Source: Sulfurimonas crateris (GTDB taxonomy: Bacteria; Campylobacterota; Campylobacteria; Campylobacterales; Sulfurimonadaceae). From it: DNA of 33,403 nt. The translations under genes were made by a program, and so were the position numbers. Under the pieces are notes generated by a model. It did not search any database. It saw only the letters and a program-made list of their open reading frames with translations, and was not told where the DNA came from. Positions 17,961 through 25,593 of this stretch are shown in pieces. The first letter of the stretch is position 1. Every line of letters begins with the position of its first letter. The DNA is taken from contig CAMCYC010000024.1 in assembly GCA_945883795.1 (NCBI GenBank), forward strand, positions 1 to 33,403, written 5' to 3'.

Positions 17961-18614
17961 TCAATCTAATTTAAATTGTATTACTCTTCTAAGTATCATA
18001 AAAATGAACAGATGCAATAAAGACAACCCATACACAACAAAACTTACTTGATAATTTTGGACATCTTCTACATCAAGCCAAATATAAAAATCAAATATAA
18101 AATTTTCTATCTGCATATAAAGAGCAAATATAGATAAAAAACTTCCTAAAATTATCCATAAATTTATCTCTTCTAACTTTTGAAAATAATCAGTTTTTAA
18201 AACTAAAGTGTAAAGAAGTAAGGCTAAATTAGCAAAATACAATAAAGGGGAAAAACTAAAGAGAAGTAATAAAGATTTATGTAAAGCTAGTAAATATAAG
18301 ATGAGAAAAAAGTTTTTTTCATGATTAAAAAAGAGAAATAAAAATAGAAATTGTAAAAATAAACAATAGGTGTATTCCCCTATGCCCAATAAAGAGAGTG
18401 AAAACAAAAGTTGCATTACAATAAATTCCAGTCGGATTTGTTTACTCATAGCATAAAGCATAAACGCCAAAAAGATGTAAAAAATAGCAATAAATCCTAG
18501 TGGATTTAACTGATAAAAATAGATAAATATCTTCTCATCATGCATAAATGAAAGGAAAAAAATTCTCAAAAACAGTAACACTCCCACCAATAATGTTAGA
18601 TTTGCTACATTCAT
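17961..18614 (-). CDS. Multi-pass membrane protein of unknown function
   Basis: I do not recognise this gene. The 217-residue product is extremely hydrophobic, rich in Leu, Phe and Tyr, with about seven predicted membrane helices separated by very short loops. Charged residues are few, mainly the HDEK turn near 25, a KQIRLE stretch near 57, and RRVIQFK at the C-terminus. No catalytic motif is seen. I choose the ATG at 18612-18614 because GGGATAG lies about 10 bases upstream and the start falls seven bases after the pabB stop. The longer frame (from 18662) would overlap pabB by 41 bases. The position at the end of a bioD-pyrB-pabB operon gives no firm clue to its role. Confidence 0.65.
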   Translation of the reverse strand: MNVANLTLLVGVLLFLRIFFLSFMHDEKIFIYFYQLNPLGFIAIFYIFLAFMLYAMSKQIRLEFIVMQLLFSLSLLGIGEYTYCLFLQFLFLFLFFNHEKNFFLILYLLALHKSLLLLFSFSPLLYFANLALLLYTLVLKTDYFQKLEEINLWIILGSFLSIFALYMQIENFIFDFYIWLDVEDVQNYQVSFVVYGLSLLHLFIFMILRRVIQFKLD

Positions 18615-18621
18615 AAATTTA

Positions 18622-19560
18622 CTATCCCAAATAAATTTTATCCAAAAGCTCTTGATATTCACTTATCGCATCACTATCTAGAGTTATCCCTCCACCACTT
18701 TTATAAATATAACCATCCTTTGTTTTTTCAATAAAACGAATCATCACGCCACTATCGAATTTTTTTCCATCATATACACCGAAAATACCACTAAAATAAC
18801 CTCTCTCATAATCCTCAACAGCATCAATTATTTCTAATGTACTTTTTTTAGGTGTACCACTAATACTCCCAGCAGGTAAAAGCGCCTTTAAAATATCCCC
18901 AATTTTTTCATGCCAAGAAATCCCCACATGACCACTAATATGAGAACTTACTTGTAAAAGTTTTTTCTCTCCAGCTTCAATTTCCTCAACATACCGAAAC
19001 TTTTCTACTTTTACATTATCTGCAACTATAGATAAATCATTTCGCAGTAAATCAACGACCATGACATGTTCAGCCATCTCTTTTTTATTTTCTAAAATAA
19101 TCTCTTTTGCATGAGGAATAGAAGCATCTATTGTCCCTTTCATCGGATAAGTGTGAATTGTATCATTATCTATTTGTATAAACTTTTCAGGAGAAAAACA
19201 GACAAATTGTTCTTTATATCTTAATTTATAATGAGAAGTTGCACCCGCATATATCTCTTTTAAACTAAGATGTGTTTGGATTTTTGTAGGTTGTGTTAAA
19301 TTCAGAAGATAAGTATCCCCTGATTTGATTTTTTCGATTATTTTGTCAAATTTTACTTTATATGATTCAAAAGAGATAGGAAATTTTCTAAGAACATATA
19401 GGGAAGGTTTTTTTATGAGGTGCTCTTCTATAGAAAATTCAATATCTTCACTCTTTAAATCTTTTAAGCGAATAACTTCTAAATTTTTGGCTTTAAAATC
19501 AGATATAAATAAAAAAGCCTCTCTCTTAGAACCAAGAGAGTTTAAATCATTAAATGTCAT
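18622..19560 (-). CDS. pabB: Aminodeoxychorismate synthase component I
   Basis: The 312-residue protein belongs to the chorismate-binding family (TrpE/PabB/MenF). It would aminate chorismate to 4-amino-4-deoxychorismate for folate synthesis, using ammonia from a PabA partner not in this window. Visible motifs are [14 protein letters not shown] (about 85-98), [13 protein letters not shown], the [10 protein letters not shown] segment, [11 protein letters not shown], and the C-terminal [18 protein letters not shown]. The N-terminal part is short compared with full-length TrpE, as in many compact PabB forms, and no fused PabC lyase domain follows. The ATG at 19558-19560 overlaps the pyrB end by 11 bases. 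A 7-bp hairpin lies just inside the start (19521-19540). TrpE is a less likely alternative. Confidence 0.85.
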   Translation of the reverse strand: MTFNDLNSLGSKREAFLFISDFKAKNLEVIRLKDLKSEDIEFSIEEHLIKKPSLYVLRKFPISFESYKVKFDKIIEKIKSGDTYLLNLTQPTKIQTHLSLKEIYAGATSHYKLRYKEQFVCFSPEKFIQIDNDTIHTYPMKGTIDASIPHAKEIILENKKEMAEHVMVVDLLRNDLSIVADNVKVEKFRYVEEIEAGEKKLLQVSSHISGHVGISWHEKIGDILKALLPAGSISGTPKKSTLEIIDAVEDYERGYFSGIFGVYDGKKFDSGVMIRFIEKTKDGYIYKSGGGITLDSDAISEYQELLDKIYLG

Positions 19561-20425
19561 GTATCAGTTTTTTAAGAACTGCCATTCTAATAGAAACACC
19601 ATTTGAAACTTGTCTAAGCACCTTGCATCGCTCATCTGCAAGGAGTTTATCGCAAATATCTATGTTTCTATGCACTGGTCCAGGATGAAGTAAAATAATA
19701 TCTCTCTCACCTACTAATTCAGAAGTGATACAAAAGTCACTTGCATAATCTTTGAGTGAACCATAAGTTTGCGAAGAGTGTCTTTCAGTTTGCGTTCTAA
19801 GACTCATAATTGCATCTACATCGTCTAATATCTCTGAGAGAAAATGTGTCGTTCTTAGAGTTGTTTTTGGTAAAAAATGAGGTGGAGCTACCAAAATTAC
19901 TTCCATGCCAAATCTCGTTAAAAGTTCTATATTAGAATTAGCCACTCGTGAATTTTTAATATCTCCTACTATAGCAATCCGCTTTCCACTAATATCACCA
20001 TAATGTTCTTTAAGCGTATAAAGGTCTAAAAGTGCCTGAGTTGGATGGGCATGTGCGCCATCACCAGCATTTATTATAGAAGCTTTTGTATGGTTCGAGA
20101 GAATTTTTGGAACACCAGCATTTTGATGCCTAACGATGATTGCATGTGGACCCATAGCATCTAAATTCATAGCAGTATCCACTAGGGTTTCCCCTTTTTT
20201 AGTGGAACTATTTGCAACATCAAGATGGACTATCTCTGCACCTAACCTTTTTGCTGCAATCTCAAAAGAACTCCGTGTTCGAGTCGAATTTTCAAAAAAT
20301 AAAGTTATAATAATTTTATTTTGAAGTATTCTCTCAAATCTGCCATCACTAAACTTTTTAGCATCGGCTAAAATCTCTTCTATCTCATCAACTGTAAAAT
20401 CATCTGTGCGAATTAAATGTTGCAT
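19550..20425 (-). CDS. pyrB: Aspartate carbamoyltransferase, catalytic chain
   Basis: The 291-residue enzyme condenses carbamoyl phosphate and aspartate in pyrimidine synthesis. The carbamoyl-phosphate loop [13 protein letters not shown] lies at about 43-55 (STRTR at 47-51), [11 protein letters not shown] at about 127-137, and the closing [11 protein letters not shown] near 246 is intact. Length is close to the unregulated chains found without PyrI, and no pyrI gene is adjacent. The ATG at 20423-20425 follows the bioD stop by 20 bases, with AAAGAGAA upstream. It overlaps pabB by 11 bases, so bioD, pyrB and pabB are probably one transcript from the promoter at 21119-21147. Confidence 0.96.
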   Translation of the reverse strand: MQHLIRTDDFTVDEIEEILADAKKFSDGRFERILQNKIIITLFFENSTRTRSSFEIAAKRLGAEIVHLDVANSSTKKGETLVDTAMNLDAMGPHAIIVRHQNAGVPKILSNHTKASIINAGDGAHAHPTQALLDLYTLKEHYGDISGKRIAIVGDIKNSRVANSNIELLTRFGMEVILVAPPHFLPKTTLRTTHFLSEILDDVDAIMSLRTQTERHSSQTYGSLKDYASDFCITSELVGERDIILLHPGPVHRNIDICDKLLADERCKVLRQVSNGVSIRMAVLKKLIHDI

Positions 20426-20445
20426 GGTTCTCTTTTAAAATAATT

Positions 20446-21090
20446 TTACAGATTATACAAGACATCACAAATCGTGTCAATGTCATCATTTACTTTCAAC
20501 ACTTTTTCCCCTATTTCCAAGAAATAAGGTTGTGAAACTGTTGTGAAACTCTCATCTTTTTGACGACAATTAAAAGCCACAACATGTTGAATATTTTTAT
20601 CTTCTAAAGCTTTTTTACTCAGTAAAGTATCATTAATACAACCAAGTGTGCAATGCGTTACTAAAAGTGCTGTGGCTTTATAATAAAGGATTAAATCTAT
20701 CATCATTGTTTTTTCGTCAATAGGAACATACAAACCACCAGCACCTTCTATAATCAAAATATCGCATAATTTTTCAATTTTTTCTATAGCACAATCAAGT
20801 TTTACAAAATCAAGAGGAGTATTTTTAGATGCCACAAAAGGTGCTGCTGGAAGTTCATAAGTGATGGGAACGATATCTGCTACTTTTATATTTTCAAATT
20901 CCATATTAACTCTTTTCACAGTTGCAAGCAACATATCTCCATCAGGAGTATTTTCAATAACTCCAGTTTCTATAGGTTTTATAACACCTACTCGAATTCC
21001 TCGTAAAGCAAATGCTTCTAAAAGAAGTTTTGTTGTATAAGTCTTGCCAATATTTGTATTTGTTGCAGTTACAAAAATTCTCTTTGCCAT
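20446..21090 (-). CDS. bioD: Dethiobiotin synthetase
   Basis: The 214-residue ATP-dependent enzyme closes the ureido ring of dethiobiotin from 7,8-diaminopelargonate, the penultimate step of biotin synthesis. A P-loop-like TATNTNIGKT (about 8-17) occurs at the N-terminus, KPIETGV follows near 37, and IIEGAGGLYVPID is the conserved nucleotide/metal-binding stretch. I choose the ATG at 21088-21090 with GGTGGA about nine bases upstream; the frame extends one codon further to a TTG. The other bio genes are not in the window. It heads a minus-strand operon with pyrB and pabB, with its own good promoter. Confidence 0.93.
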   Translation of the reverse strand: MAKRIFVTATNTNIGKTYTTKLLLEAFALRGIRVGVIKPIETGVIENTPDGDMLLATVKRVNMEFENIKVADIVPITYELPAAPFVASKNTPLDFVKLDCAIEKIEKLCDILIIEGAGGLYVPIDEKTMMIDLILYYKATALLVTHCTLGCINDTLLSKKALEDKNIQHVVAFNCRQKDESFTTVSQPYFLEIGEKVLKVNDDIDTICDVLYNL

Positions 21091-21118
21091 CAATTATTCC
21101 ACCTTATAAAGTGCATGG

Positions 21119-21147
21119 ATTATACACAATATTTACTATAACATCAA
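21119..21147 (-). promoter_or_regulatory. Sigma-70-type promoter for the bioD operon
   Basis: On the minus strand TTGATG (21142-21147) and a perfect TATAAT (21119-21124) are separated by 17 bases, the best-formed -35/-10 pair in the window. It lies about 29 bases before the bioD ATG, so transcription should begin near 21112. It is divergent from the helicase promoter. Confidence 0.65.
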
Positions 21148-21197
21148 CTTAAGTTATTTTAAATATATCTAAGTTTAATTAATCTTTATGTAAGTTT

Positions 21198-21206
21198 TGA
21201 TATAAT
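21198..21206 (+). promoter_or_regulatory. Extended -10 promoter of the DEAD-box helicase gene
   Basis: TGA followed by TATAAT forms a perfect TGnTATAAT extended -10 with no clear -35. Transcription would begin near 21213 and give an untranslated leader of about 70 bases that contains marked inverted repeats. About 50 bases separate its -10 from the -35 of the divergent bioD promoter. Confidence 0.6.
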
Positions 21207-21221
21207 TCGCTAAATATTTGT

Positions 21222-21280
21222 AGGAGAAGATGCCTTAACCGAATCTGGTTAGCTTGTATCATCTCCTTAAATAAAAAGGA
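21222..21280 (+). promoter_or_regulatory. Structured 5' leader of the helicase mRNA, candidate translational switch
   Basis: AGGAGAAGATG (21222-21232) can pair with CATCTCCT (21260-21267) over 8 base pairs with a 3-base bulge. Inside this, TTAACC (21235-21240) and GGTTAG (21247-21252) form a 6-pair hairpin with a 6-base loop. In competition, TCCTT (21264-21268) can pair with AAGGA (21276-21280), which is the helicase ribosome-binding site, around a 7-base loop. The two folds share 21264-21267 and so exclude each other: one frees and the other hides the ribosome site. A two-codon frame ATG-CCT-TAA (21230-21238) lies in the outer stem behind an AGGAG. Pairings are seen in sequence; the switch is inferred. 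Confidence 0.5.
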
Positions 21281-21285
21281 TAATG

Positions 21286-22842
21286 ATGCAAGAAAATGCA
21301 CAAATAATGGCTCCAATAGATGAAGTGTCAATCACATTTGATGATTTAAATTTAAGAAAAGAAGTTCTCCAAGCAGTTAAATATGCGGGTTTTACAATTC
21401 CAAGCCCTATACAAGCTCAAGCAATTCCGTTTGTGTTAGCAGGTCGTGATATAGTTGGTCAAGCACATACTGGTACAGGTAAAACTGCAGCATTTGGTCT
21501 TCCAGCAATCTCAAACATGCACTTAAAAGGTGGTGTAGAAGTTTTAGTCATCACACCAACTCGTGAACTTGCTACTCAAGTTTCAGATGAACTTTTTAAA
21601 TATGGTAGAAATTTAGGTGTTAAAACGGTAACTGTTTATGGTGGTAGTTCTTACAATAGACAAATTGATTTAATTGAGAGAGGGGCTAGTATAGTTGTAG
21701 CAACTCCAGGTCGTCTTTTAGATATTCTCAAAAAGAATTTAGTGAAGGATTTTGCACCAACCTTAGTTGTTTTAGATGAAGCTGATGAGATGCTTGATAT
21801 GGGATTTTTGGATGATATCAATGAAATTTTTTCATACCTTCCAACAAATCGTCAAACACTGCTTTTTTCAGCAACAATGCCTCAACCTATTAAAACATTA
21901 GCTGCAAGAATTCTTAATAAACCTGAATTTATTTCGATTACAAAAGGTGAAACTACAAATACAGATATTGAACAATTTTATTATGTAATAGAAGAATCAG
22001 AAAGAGATGATGCAATTATTCGTCTTATGGATTCAGAAAATACAAAAAAATCAATTGTATTTTGTAGAACAAAAAGTGAAGTAGATAGACTTAGCAATGT
22101 ACTCTCAAGCGCTGGTTATTTAGCAAATGGTCTCCATGGAGATATGGAACAACGCCAAAGAGAAACTGTTATCAAAGGTTTTAAAAGCAACAGCGTAAAA
22201 GTTTTAGTTGCAACAGATGTGGCAGCTCGTGGTATTCATGTGGATAATATTTCGCATGTATTCAACTACCATATCCCTTTTGACCCAGAATCTTATGTTC
22301 ACCGTATTGGTAGAACTGGTCGTGCTGGTACAAAAGGAAAAGCAATTACACTTTTGACTCCACTAGAGTTCAAAGAGCTTCAAAGAATCAAACAAAAAGT
22401 TGGTACTTCAATGGAACATGCTTATGTTCCAAGCAAAACTGATTTAAGAAGCTCAACTATCAAAAATATTGTTAAAAATATTGAAGAGCAACATATCTAT
22501 GATGAAGCGCATAAAGTTCTAGATTTATTAAAAGAAGATATTGATGAAGAAACTATAATCTTTAAATTAATATCTATGATTTTAGACAAACAAGAGATAA
22601 AAGGACCAAATACTATCGGAATTTCTGCTGATAGAATGGAAGCTATTTTAGAAAGAGCAAGTCATAGAGGTGATAGTAGAAATCGAGGAAGAACTGGCAA
22701 TTACAAAGGAAACAACAGTAATAGTAGAAGTCGTTCTGGAAGTAGTAGTAACACTGGAAGTCGTGAAAGAACTCGTAGTGGCGGTAGTAGAAATGCTAGT
22801 GCTGGACGAAGCAGTAGCGGGTACAGAGGCAATAGAGACTAA
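21286..22842 (+). CDS. DEAD-box ATP-dependent RNA helicase (DeaD/CshA/RhlE type)
   Basis: The product, about 518 residues, is a cytoplasmic RNA helicase, likely acting in ribosome assembly, RNA decay or cold adaptation. The Q motif (GFTIPSPIQAQAI, about 35-47), motif I AHTGTGKT (about 60-67), PTREL, TPGRL, motif II DEAD (164-167), SAT (about 195-197), ARGIHVDN and HRIGRTGRAG are all intact. A low-complexity tail of about 55 residues rich in Arg, Ser, Gly and Asn follows; such tails bind RNA non-specifically. Two tandem ATGs occur at 21283 and 21286. I prefer the second because AAAGGA would be only two bases from the first. The tail codons (AGT, AGA, GGA repeats) create a long false frame in another register. 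No close gene lies upstream; a HIT gene follows by 76 bases. Confidence 0.95.
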   Translation: MQENAQIMAPIDEVSITFDDLNLRKEVLQAVKYAGFTIPSPIQAQAIPFVLAGRDIVGQAHTGTGKTAAFGLPAISNMHLKGGVEVLVITPTRELATQVSDELFKYGRNLGVKTVTVYGGSSYNRQIDLIERGASIVVATPGRLLDILKKNLVKDFAPTLVVLDEADEMLDMGFLDDINEIFSYLPTNRQTLLFSATMPQPIKTLAARILNKPEFISITKGETTNTDIEQFYYVIEESERDDAIIRLMDSENTKKSIVFCRTKSEVDRLSNVLSSAGYLANGLHGDMEQRQRETVIKGFKSNSVKVLVATDVAARGIHVDNISHVFNYHIPFDPESYVHRIGRTGRAGTKGKAITLLTPLEFKELQRIKQKVGTSMEHAYVPSKTDLRSSTIKNIVKNIEEQHIYDEAHKVLDLLKEDIDEETIIFKLISMILDKQEIKGPNTIGISADRMEAILERASHRGDSRNRGRTGNYKGNNSNSRSRSGSSSNTGSRERTRSGGSRNASAGRSSSGYRGNRD

Positions 22843-22918
22843 TAGTAAACATTACATGCCTCTATTGGCGTGTAAACCCCTTCCAATCAACACTATCATC
22901 CTAGAAAAAGGAACTGAC

Positions 22919-23287
22919 ATGATAATTTACGAAAATAATTTTTTTTACATAGAAAAAGAGGAAAGTGAAATTCCATGGTTAAAAATTTTTACACAAGAGA
23001 GATACAAAGAATTAGGTGATTTACCAAAAGATATAAGGCAAAAGCTATGGGAAATCTATGACATAATCGAATATGAGATGAAAGAATATTACCATCCAAA
23101 AAAAATAAATATGGCTTCTTTCGCAAATATGCTTCCTCGTGTGCATGTACATGTTATGGCAAGATTTGAAAATGATAGCTATTTTCCAAATCCTATGTGG
23201 GGAGATAAAGTACGAGAAGCAAATCTAAACTTACCAGATGAAAATTTATTTTATGAAAAAATAAAAAAAGCACTCAAGCATATTTAA
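22919..23287 (+). CDS. HIT-family (histidine triad) protein
   Basis: The 122-residue protein carries a HIT-like signature, MLPRVHVHVMARFENDSYF, at about 71-89, with the family continuation FPNPMWG. HIT proteins hydrolyse or transfer nucleotidyl groups through the middle histidine of H-x-H-x-H. Here the first position is Arg74, while His76 (the expected nucleophile) and His78 are present. The N-terminal half is unlike standard Hint proteins and rich in Glu and Tyr. The start is the ATG at 22919-22921 with AAGGA six bases upstream; a longer frame reaching back to 22670 lies inside the helicase coding region and is a repeat artefact. It probably shares the helicase message and ends at a hairpin at 23291-23309. 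Substrate unknown. Confidence 0.82.
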   Translation: MIIYENNFFYIEKEESEIPWLKIFTQERYKELGDLPKDIRQKLWEIYDIIEYEMKEYYHPKKINMASFANMLPRVHVHVMARFENDSYFPNPMWGDKVREANLNLPDENLFYEKIKKALKHI

Positions 23288-23290
23288 AGC

Positions 23291-23309
23291 TCACCCAAAA
23301 ACTGGGTGA
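23291..23309. terminator. Hairpin between convergent genes, probable bidirectional terminator
   Basis: TCACCCA and TGGGTGA form a perfect 7-base-pair stem around AAAAC, between the HIT gene stop on plus and the fabH stop on minus. An A-rich run of six bases follows on plus and TTTAAA precedes, so the poly-U tract is imperfect in both directions. The position between convergent ends makes a terminator the likeliest role. Confidence 0.5.
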
Positions 23310-23314
23310 AAAAA

Positions 23315-24313
23315 CTATTTAAATGGAGAAAATGGCACTAAAGCTGAACCCCATGTCAAACCACCGCCAAAGGCATCTAAAAGCATTAATTCACCAGCTT
23401 GCAGTTTTCCACTTTCATAAATGTCATTTATAGCCATTGGAATTGAAGCGCCTGAAGTATTGCCATATTTTTCAACCGTTAAAACAACTTGCTCATCTTT
23501 AAGATTAAGTGCTTCACCAACTGCTTTTATAATTCTAAGATTTGCTTGATGTGGAACAAAATGTTTTATTGAAGATGTTTCTATATTATTTACTGCTAAA
23601 ATCTCTTTTACATCTTTTGTAAGTGTACGAACAGCAACTTTAAAAGTTTCGTTTCCTTTCATCTGCATATAACATCCTGCAGCTTCTTTATCTAAAGCAT
23701 CATGTGCTGAACCAGTTCCACCATTTGGCGTCATCAATAAATCGGCATAACTACCATCGGCACCAGTATGAATATCAATAATAGCTTCATCTTTATTGTT
23801 AGTAGCACTAATTACAGCAGCACCCGCACCATCGCCAAAAAGAATACATGTACCTCTATCTGTAAAATCCGTAATAGCAGACAATTTCTCAGCACCTATA
23901 ATTAAAACATTTTTATTCATACCAGATTCAATAAATGCTTTTGCTACAGAAAGAGAATAAATAAAACCTGTACATGCAGCTGATATATCAAAAGCGGTTG
24001 CATTTTTCATCCCCAACTTACCTGTAATAACAGTTGCAGTTGAAGGCATACAAAAATAATCAGGCGAGATAGTCCCACAAATAACCAAATCTATATCTTG
24101 AGCATCCAAACCACTTCTTTGCAAAGCAATTTTTGCAGCTTCAACGCCCATATCACTTGTTTTTTCATCTTTTGCAGCGATTCGACGCTCTTTAATACCT
24201 GTTCGTTTCGTAATCCATTCATCTGAAGTATCCACCATCTTTGATAATTCTTCATTTGTCAATATTTTTTCTGGAACATACGCTCCTATAGAGCGAAAAG
24301 CTGCATAAGCCAT
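23315..24313 (-). CDS. fabH: 3-oxoacyl-[acyl-carrier-protein] synthase III
   Basis: The 332-residue condensing enzyme starts fatty-acid synthesis by joining an acyl-CoA primer, usually acetyl-CoA, to malonyl-ACP. The catalytic triad is visible: Cys at about 114 in ISAACTGF, His at about 255 in HFVPHQANLRI, and Asn at about 285 in YGNTSGAS. The N-terminal SDEWITKRTGIKERRI is the CoA/primer loop typical of FabH. The ATG at 24311-24313 overlaps the plsX stop by one base (TAATG) and has AAAGGAAG as ribosome site. It is the last gene of the yceD-rpmF-plsX-fabH block, a classic arrangement joining lipid synthesis and ribosome genes. Confidence 0.97.
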   Translation of the reverse strand: MAYAAFRSIGAYVPEKILTNEELSKMVDTSDEWITKRTGIKERRIAAKDEKTSDMGVEAAKIALQRSGLDAQDIDLVICGTISPDYFCMPSTATVITGKLGMKNATAFDISAACTGFIYSLSVAKAFIESGMNKNVLIIGAEKLSAITDFTDRGTCILFGDGAGAAVISATNNKDEAIIDIHTGADGSYADLLMTPNGGTGSAHDALDKEAAGCYMQMKGNETFKVAVRTLTKDVKEILAVNNIETSSIKHFVPHQANLRIIKAVGEALNLKDEQVVLTVEKYGNTSGASIPMAINDIYESGKLQAGELMLLDAFGGGLTWGSALVPFSPFK

Positions 24314-25311
24314 TATACTTCCTTTTGTTTTAACTGTTGAAGTCTTAATATTATGTGTTCATTCACACCAGTATCAACATAATTTATCGCTTGATAAATA
24401 GCATTTTCAATTGCCATTGAATTACTTTTACCATGGCTTACAATAACACAACCCTTAATACCAATAAGTGGTGCACCGCCAACTTCAGCGTAATCTATCT
24501 CTTTTTTAAGAAGCTTAAACACTTTTCGCATTAAAAGTGCGCCAGTAATTGCAACAGGAGATTTTCTAATATAATCTTTAATCAACTGACTAATAGTAGA
24601 TGCAACGCCTTCTGCAGATTTTAGAACCAAATTACCTACAAAGCCATCACAAGCAATAACATCACAGGTACCATTAAAAATATCTGAACCTTCAACATTT
24701 CCTTTGAAGCCTTTGTAACCTTGAAGTAATTTAAAAGCAGCTTTTGTTACATCATTCCCTTTTGAATCCTCTTCACCATTAGCTAAAAGACCTATACTAG
24801 GATTTTTGATTTTCAACAAATCCTCTGCATAACAACCACCCATAACAGCAAATTGTGCAAGATGTTCAGGTTTTGAATCAACATTTGCACCAACATCTAA
24901 TAAAATAGACCTTTGAGATTTTTTTGTGGGCATTAAAGTAACAAGTGCGGGACGCAAAACACCAGGGAGTCTTCCGAGTCTTAATGTAGCAAGCGTCATG
25001 GTTGCACCACTATGTCCTGCTGAGACGAGACCGTCAGCCTTACCATCTCTCACTAATTCCATGGCTTTATATATCGTGCTTTCTTTTCGTTTAACCGCAT
25101 CTGTTGCTGCATCACTCATAGATATAACATCATCGCAGTCTATAATAGAAATCTTATCTCTATAACTTTTTGGTAACATAGGTAAAATTTCTGATTTTTT
25201 GCCCACTAATATAGGCACAAAAAGTTTTTTCTTTAACGCAGCGACACATCCCTTTACAATTGGTTCAGGACCGAAGTCCCCACCCATTGCATCAATTGCA
25301 ATCTTTATCAT
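24313..25311 (-). CDS. plsX: Phosphate acyltransferase PlsX
   Basis: The 332-residue peripheral membrane enzyme converts acyl-ACP to acyl-phosphate, the donor used by PlsY in phospholipid synthesis. IAIDAMGGDFGPEPIVKG at the N-terminus is the family hallmark; GLVSAGHSGA, LDVGANVDSKPEHL and CDGFVGNLVLKSAEG follow in order. Length is typical. The ATG at 25309-25311 lies three bases after the rpmF stop; the only Shine-Dalgarno-like sequence is far upstream in rpmF, so coupling to rpmF translation is likely. It overlaps fabH by one base. Confidence 0.97.
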   Translation of the reverse strand: MIKIAIDAMGGDFGPEPIVKGCVAALKKKLFVPILVGKKSEILPMLPKSYRDKISIIDCDDVISMSDAATDAVKRKESTIYKAMELVRDGKADGLVSAGHSGATMTLATLRLGRLPGVLRPALVTLMPTKKSQRSILLDVGANVDSKPEHLAQFAVMGGCYAEDLLKIKNPSIGLLANGEEDSKGNDVTKAAFKLLQGYKGFKGNVEGSDIFNGTCDVIACDGFVGNLVLKSAEGVASTISQLIKDYIRKSPVAITGALLMRKVFKLLKKEIDYAEVGGAPLIGIKGCVIVSHGKSNSMAIENAIYQAINYVDTGVNEHIILRLQQLKQKEV

Positions 25312-25314
25312 TGA

Positions 25315-25464
25315 CTATTTATACTCACCAGTTGTTGGGTTAATATGATGAGGAAGCTTATATGTTCCATCTTTATCTTTGACCGGACGAGCTAAAGAAA
25401 TTTTATAATGAGTTCTTCTTTTTGCTGCACGAGAATGTGATACTCTTCTTTTAGGTACTGCCAT
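25315..25464 (-). CDS. rpmF: 50S ribosomal protein L32
   Basis: This short frame encodes 49 residues beginning [20 protein letters not shown] and ending in the PTTGEYK region, the standard bL32 pattern of a basic N-terminus with VPKRR and S-x-x-R-x-x-x-RR. The zinc-binding cysteines found in some L32 proteins are absent; the corresponding position reads [10 protein letters not shown], so it is the zinc-independent form. The ATG at 25462-25464 has AAGGA about seven bases upstream. It is followed by plsX after three bases. yceD usually sits immediately upstream; here a gap of 129 bases with a possible promoter separates them. Confidence 0.95.
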   Translation of the reverse strand: MAVPKRRVSHSRAAKRRTHYKISLARPVKDKDGTYKLPHHINPTTGEYK

Positions 25465-25544
25465 TTTTTTCCTTCTATTTAATTTATATACAAAAAAGCT
25501 AAAATCTCTCTTGTAATACGAACAACCATCTAGGTCACTTATGA

Positions 25545-25550
25545 ACTATA
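25545..25550 (-). promoter_or_regulatory. Possible -10 box ahead of rpmF
   Basis: TATAGT on the minus strand, with TTCAAT 17 bases upstream of it, lies in the 129-base gap between yceD and rpmF. It would give a leader of about 75 bases before the rpmF ATG. A conserved ribosomal-protein leader structure could be present, but I see no strong hairpin. Confidence 0.35.
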
Positions 25551-25593
25551 ATCTGGTGCAAAGAATTATTGAAAATATTTTACTCTAATACTA

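Noticed and set aside
22673-22842. Repeat-like AGT/AGA/GGA-rich DNA near the helicase 3' end, considered as a repeat array or CRISPR remnant
   Set aside because: It has no regular unit length or spacers and stays in the helicase frame, encoding a low-complexity Arg/Ser/Gly/Asn tail common in these helicases.
22670-22918. Long plus-strand open frame running from inside the helicase tail into the HIT gene, which would give a Val/Glu-rich N-terminal extension
   Set aside because: The extension is the alternate reading of the helicase's Ser/Arg/Gly repeat codons. The HIT gene has a good ribosome site and ATG at 22919, and the Val/Glu-rich part has no family match.
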